From: Microbacterium sp. RU33B
GTDB taxonomy: Bacteria > Actinomycetota > Actinomycetes > Actinomycetales > Microbacteriaceae
DNA length: 64,000 nt
Assembly: GCF_900155915.1 (NCBI RefSeq)
Contig: NZ_FTPO01000001.1
Location: 1,240,001-1,304,000 of the forward strand
Direction: 5' to 3'
Part shown: piece after piece, positions 53,092-62,157 of the stretch
Numbering within the stretch: position 1 is the first letter of the stretch
How the letters are laid out: each line of letters begins with the position of its first letter
Made by a program: the position numbers and the translations under genes
Notes under the pieces: generated by a model
Database searches by the model: none
What the model was told of the DNA's origin: nothing
What the model saw: only the letters and a program-made list of their open reading frames with translations

Positions 53092-53568
53092 ATGAGCACC
53101 GTGACCCCGTTCCTCTGGTTCGACGACGACGCCGAGGCTGCCATCACGTTCTACACGACGCTCATCCCCGACTCGGAGATCGTCAGCATCGGCACGTATC
53201 CGGAGGGCGTTCCGGGCATGGGCGGGAAGGTCATGCACGCCCACTTCCGCCTCGCAGGGCGGGATTACCACGCGATGGATGCCGGCCCGCAGTTCCCGTT
53301 CACCGAAGCCATCTCCCTCTACGTGTCCTGCGCCGATCAGGCCGACATCGACCGCTACTGGGATGCGCTGGTCGCCGACGGCGGCCAGGAGCAGCCGTGC
53401 GGCTGGCTCAAGGATCGGTGGGGACTGTCGTGGCAGATCATCCCCGATCGGCTCATCGACCTCATCCGCGATCCCGATCCCGAGCGGTCGCACCGGGCCG
53501 TGCAGGCGATGCTCGCGATGACCAAGATCGACATCGCCGCGATCGAGGCGGCTGCGGCGGGCGCATGA
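53092..53568 (+). CDS. VOC-superfamily protein, PhnB-like
   Basis: 158-residue glyoxalase-fold protein of the PhnB/3-demethylubiquinone-methyltransferase-like group: TPFLWFDDDAEAAITFYTTL, HFRLAGRDYHAMDAGP, ISLYVSCADQADIDRYWDAL and GLSWQIIPDRLIDLI. These proteins are mostly uncharacterised; a ligand- or antibiotic-binding role is possible. GAGTCT lies 6 bases before the ATG. The stop overlaps the next gene (ATGA). Confidence 0.88.
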   Translation: MSTVTPFLWFDDDAEAAITFYTTLIPDSEIVSIGTYPEGVPGMGGKVMHAHFRLAGRDYHAMDAGPQFPFTEAISLYVSCADQADIDRYWDALVADGGQEQPCGWLKDRWGLSWQIIPDRLIDLIRDPDPERSHRAVQAMLAMTKIDIAAIEAAAAGA

Positions 53569-54710
53569 GACCGGGCCGAGCGATCGTCGCCGCGGCGTGC
53601 GCCGTCCTGCTCCTGGCGGCGATCGGATGCGCGCCCCCGCGGCAGCCCGTTCCTCCCGCCGCGACGCCGCGTTCGGCGCCGAGCGACACGCCGAGCGCCA
53701 GCGCGACGCCGGAACCCACCTCGTGGCGTGTCGACGGAGCGCCGGAGACGCTCGCGTCAGGTCTCGACGCGCCGTGGTCGGTCGTACCCCTCGCCGGCGG
53801 AGGAGCTCTCGTCAGCCAACGCGACGACGGCGCCGTCATCGAGCTCACAGCCGCGGGCGAGCAGCGCGTCGCCGGCGTGGTCCCCGGCGTCGGCTCCGGG
53901 GGAGAGGCGGGACTTCACGGCCTCGCGATCCTCCAGGACGAGGGCACGTGGCTGTACGCCTATCTCGGCGCCGAGAACGACAACCGGGTGATCCGGATGC
54001 CGCTCACCGGCGAGCCGGGCGCGCTCGGCCTGGGCGCCGCCGAGGAGATCGTGACGGGCATCGCCCGCGGGCGCACGCACAACGGCGGGCGCATCGCCTT
54101 CGGCCCCGACCGCCGGCTCTACATCGCCACCGGCGACGCCGGATCGCCCGATGACGCGCAGGACGCGGCATCCCTCAATGGCAAGATCCTGCGGGTGACA
54201 CCGGACGGCCGTCCGGCGCCGGGCAATCCCTTCGGAACCGCAGTCTGGAGCCTCGGACACCGCAACGTGCAGGGACTCGCCTGGACCGCCGACGGCGAGA
54301 TGTGGGCGAGCGAGTTCGGTCAGAACACGTGGGACGAGCTGAATCGCATCGAGCCCGGCGCGAACTACGGCTGGCCGCTGCACGAAGGCGTCACCGGAGC
54401 AGAGGGATTCACCGACCCCGTGGCGGTCTGGTCTCCCGCCGATGCCAGTCCCAGCGGCATCGCGGCGGTCGGCCTGACCGTCTTCGTGACGGGGCTCCGC
54501 GGCGAGAGGCTCTGGGTCGTGGACACGGACGCCGGGGTCGTGGCGGCGGAGGCGGTGGCGGTGCTGACGGGCGAACAGGGCCGCCTCCGCGACGCCGTCC
54601 TGGCCCCCGACGGAGCACTGTGGGTGCTCACGAACAACACCGACGGCCGCGGATCGCCTCGCGCCGAAGACGATCTCCTGCTGCGCCTGCCGCTGACTCC
54701 CACCGGCTGA
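53565..54710 (+). CDS. Lipoprotein of the PQQ-dependent sugar dehydrogenase family
   Basis: 381-residue exported protein of the soluble-glucose-dehydrogenase/YliI family (six-bladed beta propeller). A lipoprotein signal peptide ends at the lipobox AAIGC with Cys22. GLDAPWSVVPLAGGGALVSQ, GEAGLHGLAIL, GRTHNGGRIAFGPDRRLYIA and SLGHRNVQGLAW match the family, including the His/Arg of the PQQ site. Whether this organism makes or acquires PQQ is unknown. A Pro/Ser/Thr-rich linker (residues 23-50) follows the lipid anchor. Confidence 0.9.
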   Translation: MRPGRAIVAAACAVLLLAAIGCAPPRQPVPPAATPRSAPSDTPSASATPEPTSWRVDGAPETLASGLDAPWSVVPLAGGGALVSQRDDGAVIELTAAGEQRVAGVVPGVGSGGEAGLHGLAILQDEGTWLYAYLGAENDNRVIRMPLTGEPGALGLGAAEEIVTGIARGRTHNGGRIAFGPDRRLYIATGDAGSPDDAQDAASLNGKILRVTPDGRPAPGNPFGTAVWSLGHRNVQGLAWTADGEMWASEFGQNTWDELNRIEPGANYGWPLHEGVTGAEGFTDPVAVWSPADASPSGIAAVGLTVFVTGLRGERLWVVDTDAGVVAAEAVAVLTGEQGRLRDAVLAPDGALWVLTNNTDGRGSPRAEDDLLLRLPLTPTG

Positions 54711-54741
54711 GTCCGTCGCCCGCCGCGCGGCCCCAGGGCGT

Positions 54742-54747
54742 TACGGT
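54742..54747 (+). promoter_or_regulatory. -10 box (TACGGT), leaderless start of the metallopeptidase gene
   Basis: TACGGT, 6 bases (GAACAC), then GTG at 54754. Confidence 0.45.
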
Positions 54748-54753
54748 GAACAC

Positions 54754-55839
54754 GTGAGCTCCCAACCGCGTTGTCCGCACTGCCGCCACTTCGTGTATCT
54801 CGATCGACTGACGTGCCCGAACTGCGAGGCGGAGCTGGCGTACCACATCCTGTCGCGACAGTTCGTCGGCATCCGCAACGGCCAGGCCGTCGTCGACGGC
54901 CAGACGTGGTACGCCTGCTCCAACCGCGAGTGGGAGTGCAATTGGCTCGTCTGGGAGGGGGCGCCCGCCGGCCGCTGCTTCTCGTGCCGGCTGACGCGCA
55001 CCAGACCCGACGGCGACGACACCGTCGCGCTCGAGAAGCTCGCCAAGGTCGAAGAGGGCAAGCGGCGACTGCTCCTCCAGCTCGGCGAACTCGGGCTGCC
55101 GATCGTCCCGTGGGACGTCGCTCCCGGCGGGCTGGGATTCGACCTGATCTCGAGCCTGTCCCTCGGCCGGCCCGTCATCATCGGCCACGCGAACGGCATC
55201 ATCACGATCGACCTCGCCGAAAGCCTCGACGACCGCCGCGAAGCGCTCCGGGTGCGCCTCGGCGAGCCGTACCGCACGATCCTGGGTCATCTGCGGCACG
55301 AGGTGGGCCACTACTTCCAGAACGTGCTCCTCACCGACGACGCGCTGTGGGCCCGCTGCCGCGATCTGTTCGGCGACGAGCGGACGAGCTACCAGGACGC
55401 CATCAAGCGGCACTACGCGATGGGTGCACCCGACGGCTGGCAGCAGGGATTCATCTCGGAGTACGCGACGATGCATCCGTGGGAGGACTTCGCCGAGACA
55501 TTCGCCCACTACCTGCACATCACGGGCACACTCCAGACGGCCGCCGCGATCGGCATCCATCTCGACGCCGCCGTCACCAACCTGCGCGACACCGACGTCG
55601 TGCCGCGGGAGTCGTATCGCGACGAGCAGGTGCAGCAGCTCCTCACCGATTGGGAATGGATGTCGCAGGCCTTCAACCGCATCAACCGGTCGATGGGATT
55701 CGGCGACCTGTACCCGTTCGACCTGACGCCCGCCGTCAAGCGCAAGCTCGGCTTCATCCACGACATCGTCACGCGGGCGCCGCTCACCACCGACGAGCAG
55801 CGCGCGCTCGCCCTGCCCGCGGAGGCCGAGAGCGCATGA
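54754..55839 (+). CDS. Putative zinc-binding metallopeptidase (Peptidase_Mx type)
   Basis: 361-residue protein. The N-terminal zinc ribbon has CPHC and CPNC, then further cysteines (YACSNREWECNW, CFSC). The peptidase domain has the zinc motif HEVGHYF (in GHLRHEVGHYFQNVLL) and the downstream EDFAETFAHYLHI, which supplies the third ligand. The family is widespread but uncharacterised. No signal peptide. The GTG at 54754 is supported by the -10 box. ATGA overlap with the acyl-CoA dehydrogenase gene suggests an operon, possibly linked to stress response. Confidence 0.88.
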   Translation: MSSQPRCPHCRHFVYLDRLTCPNCEAELAYHILSRQFVGIRNGQAVVDGQTWYACSNREWECNWLVWEGAPAGRCFSCRLTRTRPDGDDTVALEKLAKVEEGKRRLLLQLGELGLPIVPWDVAPGGLGFDLISSLSLGRPVIIGHANGIITIDLAESLDDRREALRVRLGEPYRTILGHLRHEVGHYFQNVLLTDDALWARCRDLFGDERTSYQDAIKRHYAMGAPDGWQQGFISEYATMHPWEDFAETFAHYLHITGTLQTAAAIGIHLDAAVTNLRDTDVVPRESYRDEQVQQLLTDWEWMSQAFNRINRSMGFGDLYPFDLTPAVKRKLGFIHDIVTRAPLTTDEQRALALPAEAESA

Positions 55840-57515
55840 CCACGTTCGCACGCGGCCAGCGGGTCGTCGGACCCGCGACGCACTATGTCGAGAATCAGCC
55901 TCCCTCGCGGACCGACGTCAACGAGTACAGCCTCAACGCCCCGCTCGCGGCGGCCGTCGAGTCCTTCGGCGGAGGATGGTCGGGCGAGGCCCTGCACGAG
56001 GCCGGGGCGCTGGTCGGCTCGGAGACGTTCCAGCGCGACGCGTATCTGGCCGATGCGCACGCGCCCGTCGCGTACGCGCACGACCGGTGGGGCTACCGGC
56101 TCGACGAGGTCGAGTACGACCCGTCCTACCATCGCGTCCTCGGGGCGGCCGTCGCCCGCGGTGCGCACACGTCGGCCTGGGCCGAGCCGCGTGCCGGAGC
56201 ATCGGTCGCCCGCGCGGCGATGTTCATGCTCTTCGCGCAGGTCGAACCCGGGCACGCCTGCCCGGTCTCCATGACGCACGCGGCGGTGGCCTCGCTGCAG
56301 GACTCCCCGTGGGTGGCCGACGAATGGATGCCGCGCCTCCTGTCGCGCGAGTACGAGCCGCGCCTGCTGCCCAGCGAGCAGAAGCGCAGCGCGCTCGTGG
56401 GCATGGCCATGACCGAGAAGCAGGGCGGGTCCGATGTGCGTGCGGGCACGACGGTCGGCTCTCACCTCAGCGGCCACGCCTATCAGATCACCGGTCACAA
56501 GTGGTTCTGCTCGGCACCGATGTCGGACGGCTTCCTCGTCCTCGCCCAGACGCGACGGGGGGCGCAGGAGGAAGGCCTGACGTGCCTGTTCGTGCCGCGC
56601 ATCCTGTCCAAAGGTCAGCGCAACGTGTTCCGCATCCAGCGACTCAAGGACAAGCTGGGCAACCGCTCGAACGCGTCGGCCGAGATCGAGTTCGACGGCT
56701 CGATCGGATACATCGTCGGCGAGCCCGGCCGCGGGGTGAAGACCATCATCGAGATGGTGCAGCGCACCCGGCTGGACTGCGTTCTGGGCTCCGCGGCCGG
56801 AATGCGCCAATCGCTCGCCGAAGCGCTCTGGCACGCGAGAGGCCGCCAGGCCTTCGGCTCACTCCTGATCGCGCAGCCCGCGATGACGTCGGTGCTCGCC
56901 GACCTCGCTCTGGAGTCCGAAGCCGCGATGCTGACGGGACTGCGCCTGTCGCAGATGTTCGAGGCGGATGCCTCCGCGGCCGACGTGGCGCTGCGGCGCC
57001 TGGCGACACCTGTCTCGAAGTACCACGTGGCCAAGCGCGGACCGCACCACGCCTACGAGGCGATGGAGTGCCTCGGCGGCAACGGGTACACCGAGTCGTT
57101 CCCGCTGGCCCGCCGCTACCGCGAGCAGCCGGTCATGGCGATCTGGGAGGGCTCGGGCAACGTCATCGCCCTCGATGTGCTGCGCGCACTCACCCGCGAT
57201 CCGGAATCCGGCGATGCGTTGGCCGACGAGCTCGGCTCGACCACGGGCGCGTCCACGCTGCTCGACGCTCACGTCGAACGCTCGCTCGCGCTCATGGCCG
57301 AACTCGCGGGGAGCGATCCCCGAGACGCGCAGACCGACGCGCGCCGCCTGAGCGAGAACCTCGCCCTCGCCTTCCAGGCATCCCTCATGCTGCGTCATGC
57401 TCCCACGACGGATGCCGAGGCGTTCATCGCGTCGCGCCTCGGCCCCGACCGCGGGTGGCAGTACGGCTCGCTCCCGCGCGGCACGGATGCCGCGGCCATC
57501 GTGGCGCGGCACTGA
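55836..57515 (+). CDS. AidB-like acyl-CoA dehydrogenase
   Basis: 559-residue flavoprotein of the AidB branch of acyl-CoA dehydrogenases, which in E. coli binds DNA and is induced by alkylation. VGMAMTEKQGGSDVRAGTT and GHKWFCSAPMSDGFLVLAQT are typical, as is AYEAMECLGGNGYTE with the following WEGSGNVIALDVLRAL. Its length exceeds classical acyl-CoA dehydrogenases (about 380) in line with AidB. Whether it acts on acyl-CoA or in alkylation defence is open. It converges on the DUF805 gene with an 18-base gap. Confidence 0.9.
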   Translation: MTTFARGQRVVGPATHYVENQPPSRTDVNEYSLNAPLAAAVESFGGGWSGEALHEAGALVGSETFQRDAYLADAHAPVAYAHDRWGYRLDEVEYDPSYHRVLGAAVARGAHTSAWAEPRAGASVARAAMFMLFAQVEPGHACPVSMTHAAVASLQDSPWVADEWMPRLLSREYEPRLLPSEQKRSALVGMAMTEKQGGSDVRAGTTVGSHLSGHAYQITGHKWFCSAPMSDGFLVLAQTRRGAQEEGLTCLFVPRILSKGQRNVFRIQRLKDKLGNRSNASAEIEFDGSIGYIVGEPGRGVKTIIEMVQRTRLDCVLGSAAGMRQSLAEALWHARGRQAFGSLLIAQPAMTSVLADLALESEAAMLTGLRLSQMFEADASAADVALRRLATPVSKYHVAKRGPHHAYEAMECLGGNGYTESFPLARRYREQPVMAIWEGSGNVIALDVLRALTRDPESGDALADELGSTTGASTLLDAHVERSLALMAELAGSDPRDAQTDARRLSENLALAFQASLMLRHAPTTDAEAFIASRLGPDRGWQYGSLPRGTDAAAIVARH

Positions 57516-57533
57516 CGCGGCGGATCCGCCCGG

Positions 57534-58160
57534 CTAGGGGTGCTTGCTCGGCAGCGCGCACATCACGATGAGCGCGATGCTGCCCAGCGGCACGAACGAC
57601 AGGAACAACCACGCCCAGTGGAAGCCTCCGTCGCGGAGGCGCCGCACGGTCACCGCGAGATTCGGCACGATGACGCCGATCGCCCACACGATGAGCGCCA
57701 GGTAGATCACGATTCCCACGACCGGGATGAGGAGTGCGACGAGCGCGCCCACGACGATGATCGCGTTGACCAGCGTCCAGTACCAGTACTCCGGCCGACC
57801 CGCGCGGCCGTCGAAAGCGGCGTACTTCGCGAAGACGACCTTGATCGCATCTCCCATTCCGCGCACCCAGGGACGGTTGTCGACGGGGGACCGCCACACG
57901 CCGACCGGGCGGGGTGAGTAGGCCGCGCCGTAGCCGGATGTCGCGACCGGCGCGGATGCGTAGGGCGACACCGCGGCAGGGATCACGACCTGCGCCGGAA
58001 CAGCCGGGAGCACCGGGGCGGGCGCGAAGTCGCGGGCACCGGCGACGCCGAAGGGGCGCGATGCGCCCGACCATTCGGCGCCGTTCCACCAGCGCTCGAA
58101 CGGGCCTCCTGCGGGGTCGGGATACCAGCCGGCGGACGCGGCTGACGACGGGTGGGACAT
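57534..58160 (-). CDS. DUF2510-DUF805 membrane protein
   Basis: 208-residue protein. The N-terminal DUF2510 motif is AGWYPDPAGGPFERWWNGAEW, given in part as AGWYPDPAG and RWWNGAEW. A Pro/Ala/Val-rich linker follows, then DUF805 (FDGRAGRPEYWYWTLVNAII) with about four membrane helices. Function unknown. GAGGAG lies 4-5 bases before the ATG. Confidence 0.88.
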   Translation of the reverse strand: MSHPSSAASAGWYPDPAGGPFERWWNGAEWSGASRPFGVAGARDFAPAPVLPAVPAQVVIPAAVSPYASAPVATSGYGAAYSPRPVGVWRSPVDNRPWVRGMGDAIKVVFAKYAAFDGRAGRPEYWYWTLVNAIIVVGALVALLIPVVGIVIYLALIVWAIGVIVPNLAVTVRRLRDGGFHWAWLFLSFVPLGSIALIVMCALPSKHP

Positions 58161-58226
58161 CTGTCTCCTCGAGTTCGGGTTCTCGTCCAGCCATTCAACC
58201 GCATCCACCCTCCGCCGTCCGCGACG

Positions 58227-58232
58227 TAGGCT
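58227..58232 (+). promoter_or_regulatory. -10 box (TAGGCT), leaderless start of the GH3 gene
   Basis: TAGGCT, 6 bases (GGGCGC), then GTG at 58239. Confidence 0.5.
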
Positions 58233-58238
58233 GGGCGC

Positions 58239-59447
58239 GTGCCCTCCGTCCGTCGCGCCCTCCCGGTCTTCGCGGTCTCCGCGGTGCTGACCGGCGCAGT
58301 CCTGGCCGGTGCCGCGGCCGGCGCGACGACGACGCCCGCGCCGCCCGACGAAGCGGGAGGCGTGCGCGTGCAGGCGGCCGCGGCGGAGGGTCTCGCGGCG
58401 GAGGCGTCCGCGCGCGTGGCGGCCATGACGCTGCGCGAGAGGGCCGCCTCGATCGTGATGGGTCACATCCCCACGACCGATCCGGCGACTCTGCGCGACT
58501 ACATGGCGGGCACCGGAATCGGCGGGTTCATCCTGATGGGCGGCAACATCCCGCCCACCGAGGCCGAGCTCCGCGCACAGACCGCCGCGCTCACGATCGA
58601 CCCCGCCCTGCCCCCGCTGATCGGCATCGACCAGGAGGGCGGCGACGTCTCGCGGCTCCCGTGGGACGACTTCCCGTCGTCGGTCACGCTCAAGGCCTCG
58701 GACGCGGCCGCCGTGCAGTCGGCCTTCGCCGGACGCGGGGCGCTCGTGCAGCGCGCGGGCATCGGCGTCAACTTCGGCATCGTCGCCGACGTCACCGACG
58801 ATCGCTCGATGTTCATCTACCGCAGGGCGCTCGGCACGACGCCCGATGCCGGTGCGGTCAACGTCGCAGCCGCCGTGACCGGAGAAGGCGCGCAGACCGG
58901 CTCGACCCTCAAGCACTTCCCCGGGCACGGCGCCGCACCGGGCGATTCACACCGCGGCATCCCGTCGACCGGCATGACGAAGGACGAATGGGCGGCCGGG
59001 GATGCCCTCCCGTTCGCGGCCGGGATCGACGCGGGCGCTCCGCTGCTGATGTTCGGCCACCTCTCGTACACGTCGGTGGATGCCGCACCCGCGTCGCTGT
59101 CGGCGGCGTGGCATGCGATCGCCCGCGACGAGCTGGGGTTCGACGGCATCTCGATCACCGACGACCTCGGCATGCTGGAGGCATCCGGAATCGACGCGTA
59201 CGCCGACCCCGTCGCCAATGCCGTCGCCGCCCTCGCCGCCGGCAACGACGTGCTGCTGGCGATCATGTTCACCGACGCCGGCTCGGCGGGCCGCATCGTC
59301 GACGGTGTCGTCGCCGCGGTCGAGTCCGGTGCCGTGCCCGCCGCACGACTCGACGAGGCGGCCGTCCGCGTCACGCAGCTGCGTCTCGATCTGGCCGCAC
59401 AGGGTCGCGGGCTCGTCCCCTGCGGCGACTGCGTCCCCGCGGGCTGA
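58239..59447 (+). CDS. Secreted glycoside hydrolase family 3 protein (NagZ-like)
   Basis: 402-residue protein with an N-terminal signal peptide (VFAVSAVLTGAVLAGAAAGA). The GH3 barrel has LIGIDQEGGDVSRLPW, TLKHFPGHGAAPGDSHRG (the beta-N-acetylglucosaminidase motif with its His general acid/base) and ISITDDLGM carrying the nucleophile Asp. Probably cleaves GlcNAc from peptidoglycan fragments outside the membrane. Two cysteines near the C-terminus (CGDC) could form a disulfide or bind metal. GTG start supported by the -10 box. Confidence 0.92.
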   Translation: MPSVRRALPVFAVSAVLTGAVLAGAAAGATTTPAPPDEAGGVRVQAAAAEGLAAEASARVAAMTLRERAASIVMGHIPTTDPATLRDYMAGTGIGGFILMGGNIPPTEAELRAQTAALTIDPALPPLIGIDQEGGDVSRLPWDDFPSSVTLKASDAAAVQSAFAGRGALVQRAGIGVNFGIVADVTDDRSMFIYRRALGTTPDAGAVNVAAAVTGEGAQTGSTLKHFPGHGAAPGDSHRGIPSTGMTKDEWAAGDALPFAAGIDAGAPLLMFGHLSYTSVDAAPASLSAAWHAIARDELGFDGISITDDLGMLEASGIDAYADPVANAVAALAAGNDVLLAIMFTDAGSAGRIVDGVVAAVESGAVPAARLDEAAVRVTQLRLDLAAQGRGLVPCGDCVPAG

Positions 59448-59456
59448 TCGGGTCGC

Positions 59457-60332
59457 TCAGCCGAGGATGTCGAGGAGCCTCCGCCGGAGGACCTGCCCGC
59501 GGTCGGTGAACCCGCGCTGCCGGCGCACGTACTCGGCCTTGCCCTCGGGAGTCTCGATCCCGACGGGCGGATAGCCCCACGACGCGAGGTCGTAGGGCGA
59601 GGCCTGCATGTCGAGCGTGCGGATGTCGCGCGCCAGCTCGAAGGCGTCGAGCAGCAGATCGCCGGGCACGAGCGGGCCGAGCTTGACCGCCCACTTGTAC
59701 AGGTCCATGCCGGCGTGCAGACACCCGGGCTGCTCTCGGGCGGGCTGATCGTCGCGCGTCAGCGGGGAGCGGTTGCGGGGCACCGCCTCCGGGGTGAAGA
59801 AGCGGAACGCGTCGAAGTGCGTGCAGCGCAGGTCGTGGGCCTCGACCACGGCGTCCGTCACGTGCTGCGCCAGCCGCAGCGGGACCGGATGCCGGTGCTC
59901 GGGCTGACGGTAGACCATCGCCCATTCGTGCAGACCGAAGCAGCCGAACTGCGCCGGGCGCGCAGCGGTGAATCGGAGGATCCGCGTGATTCCCTCGACC
60001 ATGAGCGACTTCTCCGCGCGGAAGAGGGCGGTGTCGACGACGAGCGAGCCGGCGCTCTCGCCCGGTGCGTACCACCGCCACCCGGCGCGCGGAGTGTCTG
60101 CGGCATCCGCCAGCTCGACACCCCCGCCGGGGTGCCAACGACGCAGGATCGCGGGCTTGTAGGAGTAGTAGGTGAAGAGGAAGTCCTCAACGGGATGCTT
60201 CTCGCCCCGCGAGGAGCGGGCACGGTGGCCCGCCGTGAGAGCGTCGGCCCGGGCATGATGCGCTGCCTCGCGCGCGCGCCACTCGTCTGCGTCCAGACGC
60301 GCGAGGGCGGATGCGGGGGCGAGCAGGGTCAC
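59457..60332 (-). CDS. 3-methyladenine DNA glycosylase-type protein
   Basis: 291-residue protein of an actinobacterial family usually annotated as 3-methyladenine DNA glycosylase; that function is by annotation tradition and not shown by a known catalytic motif here. Family landmarks: REAAHHARADALTAGH, RGEKHPVEDFLFTYYSYKPA, WRWYAPGE, GLHEWAMVYRQ and HAGMDLYKWAVKLGPLVPG. The GTG at 60332 is preferred because TACCCT lies 6 bases upstream. It is downstream of the YedK-type gene on the same strand, 28 bases away. Confidence 0.75.
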   Translation of the reverse strand: MTLLAPASALARLDADEWRAREAAHHARADALTAGHRARSSRGEKHPVEDFLFTYYSYKPAILRRWHPGGGVELADAADTPRAGWRWYAPGESAGSLVVDTALFRAEKSLMVEGITRILRFTAARPAQFGCFGLHEWAMVYRQPEHRHPVPLRLAQHVTDAVVEAHDLRCTHFDAFRFFTPEAVPRNRSPLTRDDQPAREQPGCLHAGMDLYKWAVKLGPLVPGDLLLDAFELARDIRTLDMQASPYDLASWGYPPVGIETPEGKAEYVRRQRGFTDRGQVLRRRLLDILG

Positions 60333-60338
60333 CCCTCC

Positions 60339-60344
60339 AGGGTA
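60339..60344 (-). promoter_or_regulatory. -10 box (TACCCT) before the glycosylase-type gene
   Basis: TACCCT on the minus strand, 6 bases (GGAGGG), then GTG at 60332. GGAGGG could also be a Shine-Dalgarno, though it directly abuts the start. Confidence 0.35.
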
Positions 60345-60360
60345 CGCGGGCCCCGTCGGG

Positions 60361-61089
60361 CTACTCCTCGACCGGGTCGATGAGGGCGGGGGAGTTGTTG
60401 CGCACATTGCCGACGGCCGCCGAGACGACGTGGTCTTCGAGCGTCGCAGCCACGTCGGGGGCGGCGTCGACGGCGGCGTCGAGGATATCGCCCACGTTCT
60501 CGACGGTCGGGTCGAGCCAGGCGTCGGCGAAGTCGGGGTCGAGGAACAGGGGCATCCGGTCGTGGATGGAACCGAGGTGGCCGATCGCGTCACGCGTGAG
60601 GATCGTGAAGCTGAGCACCCAACGGTCGGGATCGTCCTCGGCCTTGGCGGGGTCCTTCCACCACTCGTAGAGCCCGGCGAAGAACAGAGGATCGTCGCCG
60701 GCGGGGTGGATGTAGTGCGGGACCTTCTGGATCTTGCCGTCGGCCCCCGGCACCTGCTTCCACTCGTAGTAGCCGGATGCCGGCACCACCGCGCGGCGCT
60801 TCTCGAGCGCCTTGCGGAACATCGGCTTGTCTTCGAGCTCCTCGGAGCGGGCGTTGAACGCCTTCACCCCGATCGACAGGTCTTTCGCCCACGAGGGGAC
60901 GAGCCCCCAGCGCGCGGGCTCGAGACGCCGCGTGGGCGGCTCGGTCTTGATCGAGTCGAGCACGATGGCCACCTTCGCCGTCGGCGCGATGTTGAAGGAG
61001 GGCTCGGGAAGGTCGTCGCCCACGAGGTCGACCCGGAGGACCCCCACGAGCTCGGATCCGACATCAGCCACGACGAAGCGTCCGCACAT
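60361..61089 (-). CDS. SOS response-associated peptidase (HMCES/YedK family)
   Basis: 242-residue protein that crosslinks to abasic sites in single-stranded DNA and shields them. Cys2 (MCGRF) is the catalytic residue once the initiator Met is removed. FNIAPTAKV contains the conserved Asn, ASGYYEW the conserved Glu, and SIHDRMPLFLDP the conserved His. The ATG at 61089 is fixed by the need for Cys2, and TAGGCT 7 bases upstream agrees. Confidence 0.95.
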   Translation of the reverse strand: MCGRFVVADVGSELVGVLRVDLVGDDLPEPSFNIAPTAKVAIVLDSIKTEPPTRRLEPARWGLVPSWAKDLSIGVKAFNARSEELEDKPMFRKALEKRRAVVPASGYYEWKQVPGADGKIQKVPHYIHPAGDDPLFFAGLYEWWKDPAKAEDDPDRWVLSFTILTRDAIGHLGSIHDRMPLFLDPDFADAWLDPTVENVGDILDAAVDAAPDVAATLEDHVVSAAVGNVRNNSPALIDPVEE

Positions 61090-61096
61090 GCCGACG

Positions 61097-61102
61097 AGCC
61101 TA
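61097..61102 (-). promoter_or_regulatory. -10 box (TAGGCT), leaderless start of the HMCES gene
   Basis: TAGGCT on the minus strand, 7 bases (CGTCGGC), then ATG at 61089. For this protein the start codon is certain, so the spacing is a good calibration for the others. Confidence 0.55.
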
Positions 61103-61118
61103 CGCGCCGCCTCCGACG

Positions 61119-62153
61119 TCAGTTCGGGATGACTCCGGCATCCGCGAGTCTGTCGAGCAGGCCCGCACCGTCGGAGTCTGTCACCCACGGCACATCCGCG
61201 GCCGAATGGTCATCGACCGTGCGACCGCCGGCGAGCACGGCTTCGGCGGGGGACAGGCGGCGGATGGCGACGGCCACGACGTTGTCGGGATGCGTCGCCG
61301 CGAAGCGCGTGTAGATCTCCTCGTCGCGCTGGCCGTCGTCGCCGATCAGCAGCCACTTCACCTGCGGGAACTCGCGCGCGAGGCGGTCGAGGTTCGTGAG
61401 CTTGTGGTCCTTGCCGCTGCGGAACCAGCGATCGTGGGTCGGCCCCCAGTCCGTGAGCAGCATCGACCCCGGCGGGAAGACGTGCCTGCGCAGGAACCGG
61501 ATGAGAGTCGGCGCGATGTTCCACGCGCCGGTCGACAGGTACACGACGGGCGAGCCCGGGTTGTCGCGCACGAGCCGCTCGAGGAGCACGGCCATTCCCG
61601 GCACGGGGAGCCGTGCGTGCTCGTCGACCACGAAGGAGTTCCACGCCGCGACGAAGGGGCGAGGGAGCGCGGTGACCATGACGGTGTCGTCGACGTCGGA
61701 CAGGACTCCGAAGCGGATCTCGGGACCCACGACGAACACGCGCGTCTCGATGGGCTCGCCGCCCTCGACCGACATCTCGAGCGTCTGCCAGCCGGGCTCG
61801 AGGCGCGCGGCGATCACCGTGTCGATGACGCCGCCGCGATCCGAGACCACGTCGTGCACGGCATCCCCGATGCGGATCGTCACCTGCGCGTACCCGACCG
61901 GCACCGAGACGAAGCTGCGCCATCCGCGCACCGTGGCGTACTCGCCGCTCTCGGTCGTCTTCACCGGGGGCACGATGAGCACGCGGCCGAGCACCCGCAC
62001 CCAGTCCACCCCCGCATAGCCGGGGAAGGGCGTGACCGTCGGCTTCTGCCCGCGCTTGCGCGCCCGGCGCTCGCGCCAGGCATGGAGGCGGTACTCGAGC
62101 CGCGCGAACCACAGCATCTTCGTGCGGGCGGGGGCGGCGGCGTGCTCGGGCAT
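61119..62153 (-). CDS. App1-like (DUF2183) phosphatase-domain protein
   Basis: 344-residue protein of the App1/DUF2183 family, related to yeast phosphatidate phosphatase App1. The HAD-like motif is VLSDVDDTVM, with STGAWN and LLIGDDGQRDEEIY as the later motifs. The N-terminal 150 residues form a beta-rich domain (VTIRIGDAVHDVVSDRGGVID). Substrate in bacteria unknown. It starts 5 bases after the dedA stop, so the two are probably co-transcribed, which would fit a shared membrane-lipid role. Confidence 0.85.
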   Translation of the reverse strand: MPEHAAAPARTKMLWFARLEYRLHAWRERRARKRGQKPTVTPFPGYAGVDWVRVLGRVLIVPPVKTTESGEYATVRGWRSFVSVPVGYAQVTIRIGDAVHDVVSDRGGVIDTVIAARLEPGWQTLEMSVEGGEPIETRVFVVGPEIRFGVLSDVDDTVMVTALPRPFVAAWNSFVVDEHARLPVPGMAVLLERLVRDNPGSPVVYLSTGAWNIAPTLIRFLRRHVFPPGSMLLTDWGPTHDRWFRSGKDHKLTNLDRLAREFPQVKWLLIGDDGQRDEEIYTRFAATHPDNVVAVAIRRLSPAEAVLAGGRTVDDHSAADVPWVTDSDGAGLLDRLADAGVIPN

Positions 62154-62157
62154 CGCC

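Noticed and set aside
59457..60593. Longer version of the 3-methyladenine-type protein starting upstream of 60332
   Set aside because: The extra N-terminus overlaps the HMCES gene in another frame and has no family resemblance; the -10 box favours the GTG at 60332.
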